Assembly: GCF_030815255.1 (NCBI RefSeq)
Contig: NZ_JAUSWN010000007.1
Location: forward strand, 1 to 64,000
Reading direction: 5' to 3'
DNA: 64,000 nucleotides
DNA from: Hathewaya limosa
GTDB taxonomy: Bacteria; Bacillota; Clostridia; Clostridiales; Clostridiaceae
Notes under the pieces: generated by a model
Seen by the model: only the letters and a program-made list of their open reading frames with translations
Database searches by the model: none
What the model was told of the DNA's origin: nothing
Program-made: the position numbers and the translations under genes
In this document: positions 61,957-64,000 of the stretch, piece after piece
Numbering within the stretch: the stretch's first letter is position 1
Layout: each line of letters opens with the position of its first letter

Positions 61957-63678
61957 ATGGCTAAGATAAATGTAATTATAGATGGTATTGAGGTTTTAGT
62001 AGAAGAAAATACTACTATTTTAGAAGCTGCTAAACAAATAGGCATTACTATACCTACACTATGTTATTTAAAGGGGCAAGAGATTAAGGCTAATTGTCGT
62101 ATATGTACTGTAGAAATTAAGGGTAGAAATAAAATGGTTACAGCCTGTTCTACTCCGGTATATGAGGGTATGGAAGTACTTACAAATAGCAAAAAAGTTA
62201 GAGAATTAAGAAAGAATATTTTAGAACTTATATTAGCAGATCATCCTAAGGATTGTTTGAATTGTATTAAGAATGGAAACTGTGAACTTCAAAAATTGGC
62301 AGCACAGTATAATTTAAGAACAATTGAATTTGAAAGAAGAGAAAAATATTTGCCTATAGATGATAGTAATCCATGTATAGTTAGAGACCTAAATAAATGT
62401 GTTAAATGCGGAAGATGTGTTGACGTGTGTAAGAAAGTACAAGAAATGAACATAATAAATTATGCATTTCGTTCAGATGGATATACTATTTCAACACCAT
62501 TTGGAATACCACTAGAAAAGACTTCTTGTTTATATTGTGGACAATGCACAACAGTTTGTCCAGTAGGAGCTTTACATGAAAAAGAGGATATTGATAGAGT
62601 TTGGGAAGCCATTCAAGATCCAAACATGCATGTAGTTGTACAAGCAGCACCCTCTATTAGAGTTTCACTGGGAGAAGAATTTGGTGATGAAAGTGGGCAT
62701 ATAGTTACTGGAAAATTAGTAGCAGCTCTTAAGAGATTAGGATTTGATAAGGTATTTGATACTAATTTTGCAGCTGACTTAACTATTATGGAAGAAGGAA
62801 ATGAATTAATTTATAGAATAAAGAATAATGGAGTAATTCCTATGATGACTTCTTGTTGTCCGGGATGGATAAATTATGTGGAAAAATTAACGCCAGATGT
62901 TATACCTAATATTTCTACATGTAAATCTCCACAAGAAATGTTTGGAAGTATAGCTAAAACATATTATGCAGAAAAGGTAAATATAGAGCCTTCAAAAATA
63001 TTTAGTGTATCTATAATGCCATGTACAGCTAAAAAAGATGAAGCACAGAGAAGAAATATTGAGGGGATGGATGTTAGAGCTGTAGATGCTGTTTTAACTA
63101 CTAGGGAACTTGCTAGAATGTTTAGAGAAACAGGGATGGATTTTAGTGTTTTAAAAGAAGAAAAATTTGATTCACCATTAGGATTAGGGTCTGGTGCTGG
63201 AACTATTTTTGGAGCTACTGGTGGAGTTATGGAGGCGGCATTAAGAACAGCCTATGAGAAAATTTCAAATGAAGAACTAAATAAACTTGAATTTAATGAG
63301 GTTAGAGGTTTAGATGGAATAAAAGAATCACAAGTTAATATAGGTGATTTAACTTTAAATGTAGCTGTTGTAAATGGTATAAAAAATGTAAGAAATATAG
63401 TTGATCAAATAAGAATGGGTAAATGCAAATACCACTTTGTAGAAGTTATGTGTTGCCCCGGTGGATGTATAGGGGGCGGTGGTCAACCGTTTACAGATGA
63501 AGAAGGGAAGAGAGAGAGAATAAAGTCATTATATAAACTAGATAAAAATCTTCCAATACGTAAGTCACATGAAAATCCAGATATACAAATACTATATAAG
63601 GAATTCTTGGGAGAACCTTTAGGAGAAAAATCTCATAAACTTCTTCATACACATTATAGTAGTAAAAAAACTATATAA
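61957..63678 (+). CDS. [FeFe] hydrogenase catalytic subunit, NADH-dependent type
   Basis: A 573-aa hydrogenase that makes or uses H2. Order: N-terminal [2Fe-2S] domain (TLCYLKGQ, CRICTVEIKGR), His-ligated cluster HPKDCLNCIKNGNC, two [4Fe-4S] ferredoxin motifs (CVKCGRCVDVC, CLYCGQCTTVC), then the H-cluster domain with all three signatures: TSCCPGW, MPCTAKKDEAQR and MCCPGGCIGGGGQP. It forms a trimer with the two preceding subunits, linking NADH (perhaps with ferredoxin) to proton reduction. AGGAGGAG precedes the ATG. Confidence 0.95.
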   Translation: MAKINVIIDGIEVLVEENTTILEAAKQIGITIPTLCYLKGQEIKANCRICTVEIKGRNKMVTACSTPVYEGMEVLTNSKKVRELRKNILELILADHPKDCLNCIKNGNCELQKLAAQYNLRTIEFERREKYLPIDDSNPCIVRDLNKCVKCGRCVDVCKKVQEMNIINYAFRSDGYTISTPFGIPLEKTSCLYCGQCTTVCPVGALHEKEDIDRVWEAIQDPNMHVVVQAAPSIRVSLGEEFGDESGHIVTGKLVAALKRLGFDKVFDTNFAADLTIMEEGNELIYRIKNNGVIPMMTSCCPGWINYVEKLTPDVIPNISTCKSPQEMFGSIAKTYYAEKVNIEPSKIFSVSIMPCTAKKDEAQRRNIEGMDVRAVDAVLTTRELARMFRETGMDFSVLKEEKFDSPLGLGSGAGTIFGATGGVMEAALRTAYEKISNEELNKLEFNEVRGLDGIKESQVNIGDLTLNVAVVNGIKNVRNIVDQIRMGKCKYHFVEVMCCPGGCIGGGGQPFTDEEGKRERIKSLYKLDKNLPIRKSHENPDIQILYKEFLGEPLGEKSHKLLHTHYSSKKTI

Positions 63679-63821
63679 AAAATTATAATAGATAATAGTC
63701 AAATTATAAGAAATTACAATACTTTTTAGCTAGTTTTGTCATTTACAGCGATATAAAGGTATGCTACCATAATACTAAACTTAGATTTGTCTAAAATATT
63801 TATAATATGGTGGGGAGAAAA

Positions 63822-64000
63822 ATGAAAAAATTAGCTCAGAGGATTCCTGTACCTATAGCGGGATTAATGTTAGCTTTGGCTACTACAGGAAATTTATTAT
63901 TATCATATGGATCTATATATAGAAATATATTTGGATCTATATCAGGATTAATATTGATACTTTTAATATTAAAGATATTCTTAGATTTTAAAGGAATACT
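63822..64000 (+). CDS. TDT/SLAC1-family transporter, N-terminal part
   Basis: The frame starts at an ATG after GGTGGGGAG and runs off the window. The 59 visible residues begin KKLAQRIPVPIAGLMLALAT, typical of the tellurite-resistance/dicarboxylate transporter (TehA/SLAC1) family, followed by a second helix. A promoter-like TTGTCA, 18 bases, TATGCT (63736-63765) precedes it. The rest lies outside the window. Confidence 0.75.
   Translation, partial: MKKLAQRIPVPIAGLMLALATTGNLLLSYGSIYRNIFGSISGLILILLILKIFLDFKGI

Noticed and set aside
1..64000. CRISPR arrays, rRNA or tRNA genes, prophage
   Set aside because: No regularly spaced repeats, no rRNA or tRNA-like conserved stretches and no phage structural genes were seen.

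Overview
This window is a very AT-rich, gene-dense stretch of a Firmicute chromosome. Spaced GGAGG-type ribosome binding sites, frequent TTG/GTG starts, a secreted M9 collagenase, [FeFe] hydrogenase, pyruvate formate-lyase and a tig-clpP-clpX-lonB-lonA-engB cluster point to Clostridium sensu stricto. The novyi / botulinum group III / tetani neighbourhood seems likely, but the species cannot be fixed from this sequence alone. I see no rRNA, tRNA, CRISPR or prophage, and the only mobile DNA is a transposase fragment at the left edge.

Layout. 1-450: C-terminal end of an IS1182-like transposase. 450-5892: a LonC-type protease (minus) and a membrane GGDEF-EAL c-di-GMP protein (plus). 5977-9674: a minus-strand operon made of a MerR regulator fused to a methyltransferase and two DegT-type sugar aminotransferases, driven by a MerR-style promoter with a 19-bp spacer. 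9733-13542: a long perfect palindrome, then a response regulator, a histidine kinase and a lipoprotein. 13575-14369: lytic transglycosylase. 14542-20626: the pyrimidine operon pyrB-I-C-F-K-D-E behind a PyrR-type attenuator; a second PyrR-like loop lies on the pyrB ribosome binding site. 21039-24515: collagenase with PKD and collagen-binding domains. 24663-27710: pflB-pflA. 28196-29891: an unknown membrane protein and a TIM-barrel sugar isomerase-like protein. 30147-38471: proteostasis cluster (trigger factor, ClpP, ClpX, LonB, LonA, EngB). 38674-41712: a cluster of very Cys-rich hydrophobic proteins, an Asn/Met-rich protein and a convergent, overlapping bactofilin; this is the least explained and most interesting part. 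41863-57037: mostly envelope and housekeeping genes: a VCBS-like protein, a solute-binding lipoprotein, a Fur-family regulator, phosphodiester glycosidase, site-2 protease, TrmB, a GDPD phosphodiesterase, a cysteine desulfidase-like protein, signal peptidase I, a DUF421/DUF4363 pair, a C_GCAxxG_C_C protein and a CDF cation exporter. 57355-59757: a three-gene ABC importer of unknown substrate. 60186-63678: a NADH-linked trimeric [FeFe] hydrogenase. 63822-end: start of a TDT/SLAC1-family transporter.

How the genes work together. The pyr operon makes UMP from carbamoyl phosphate and is controlled by an RNA switch sensing UMP through PyrR; pyrR and carAB are not in the window. The Clp/Lon cluster joins nascent-chain folding to proteolysis. 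Pfl and the hydrogenase serve fermentative metabolism. Many start codons were moved from the longest possible start to one with a properly spaced ribosome binding site; each entry says so. All functional calls are from reading the sequence; no database search was run.
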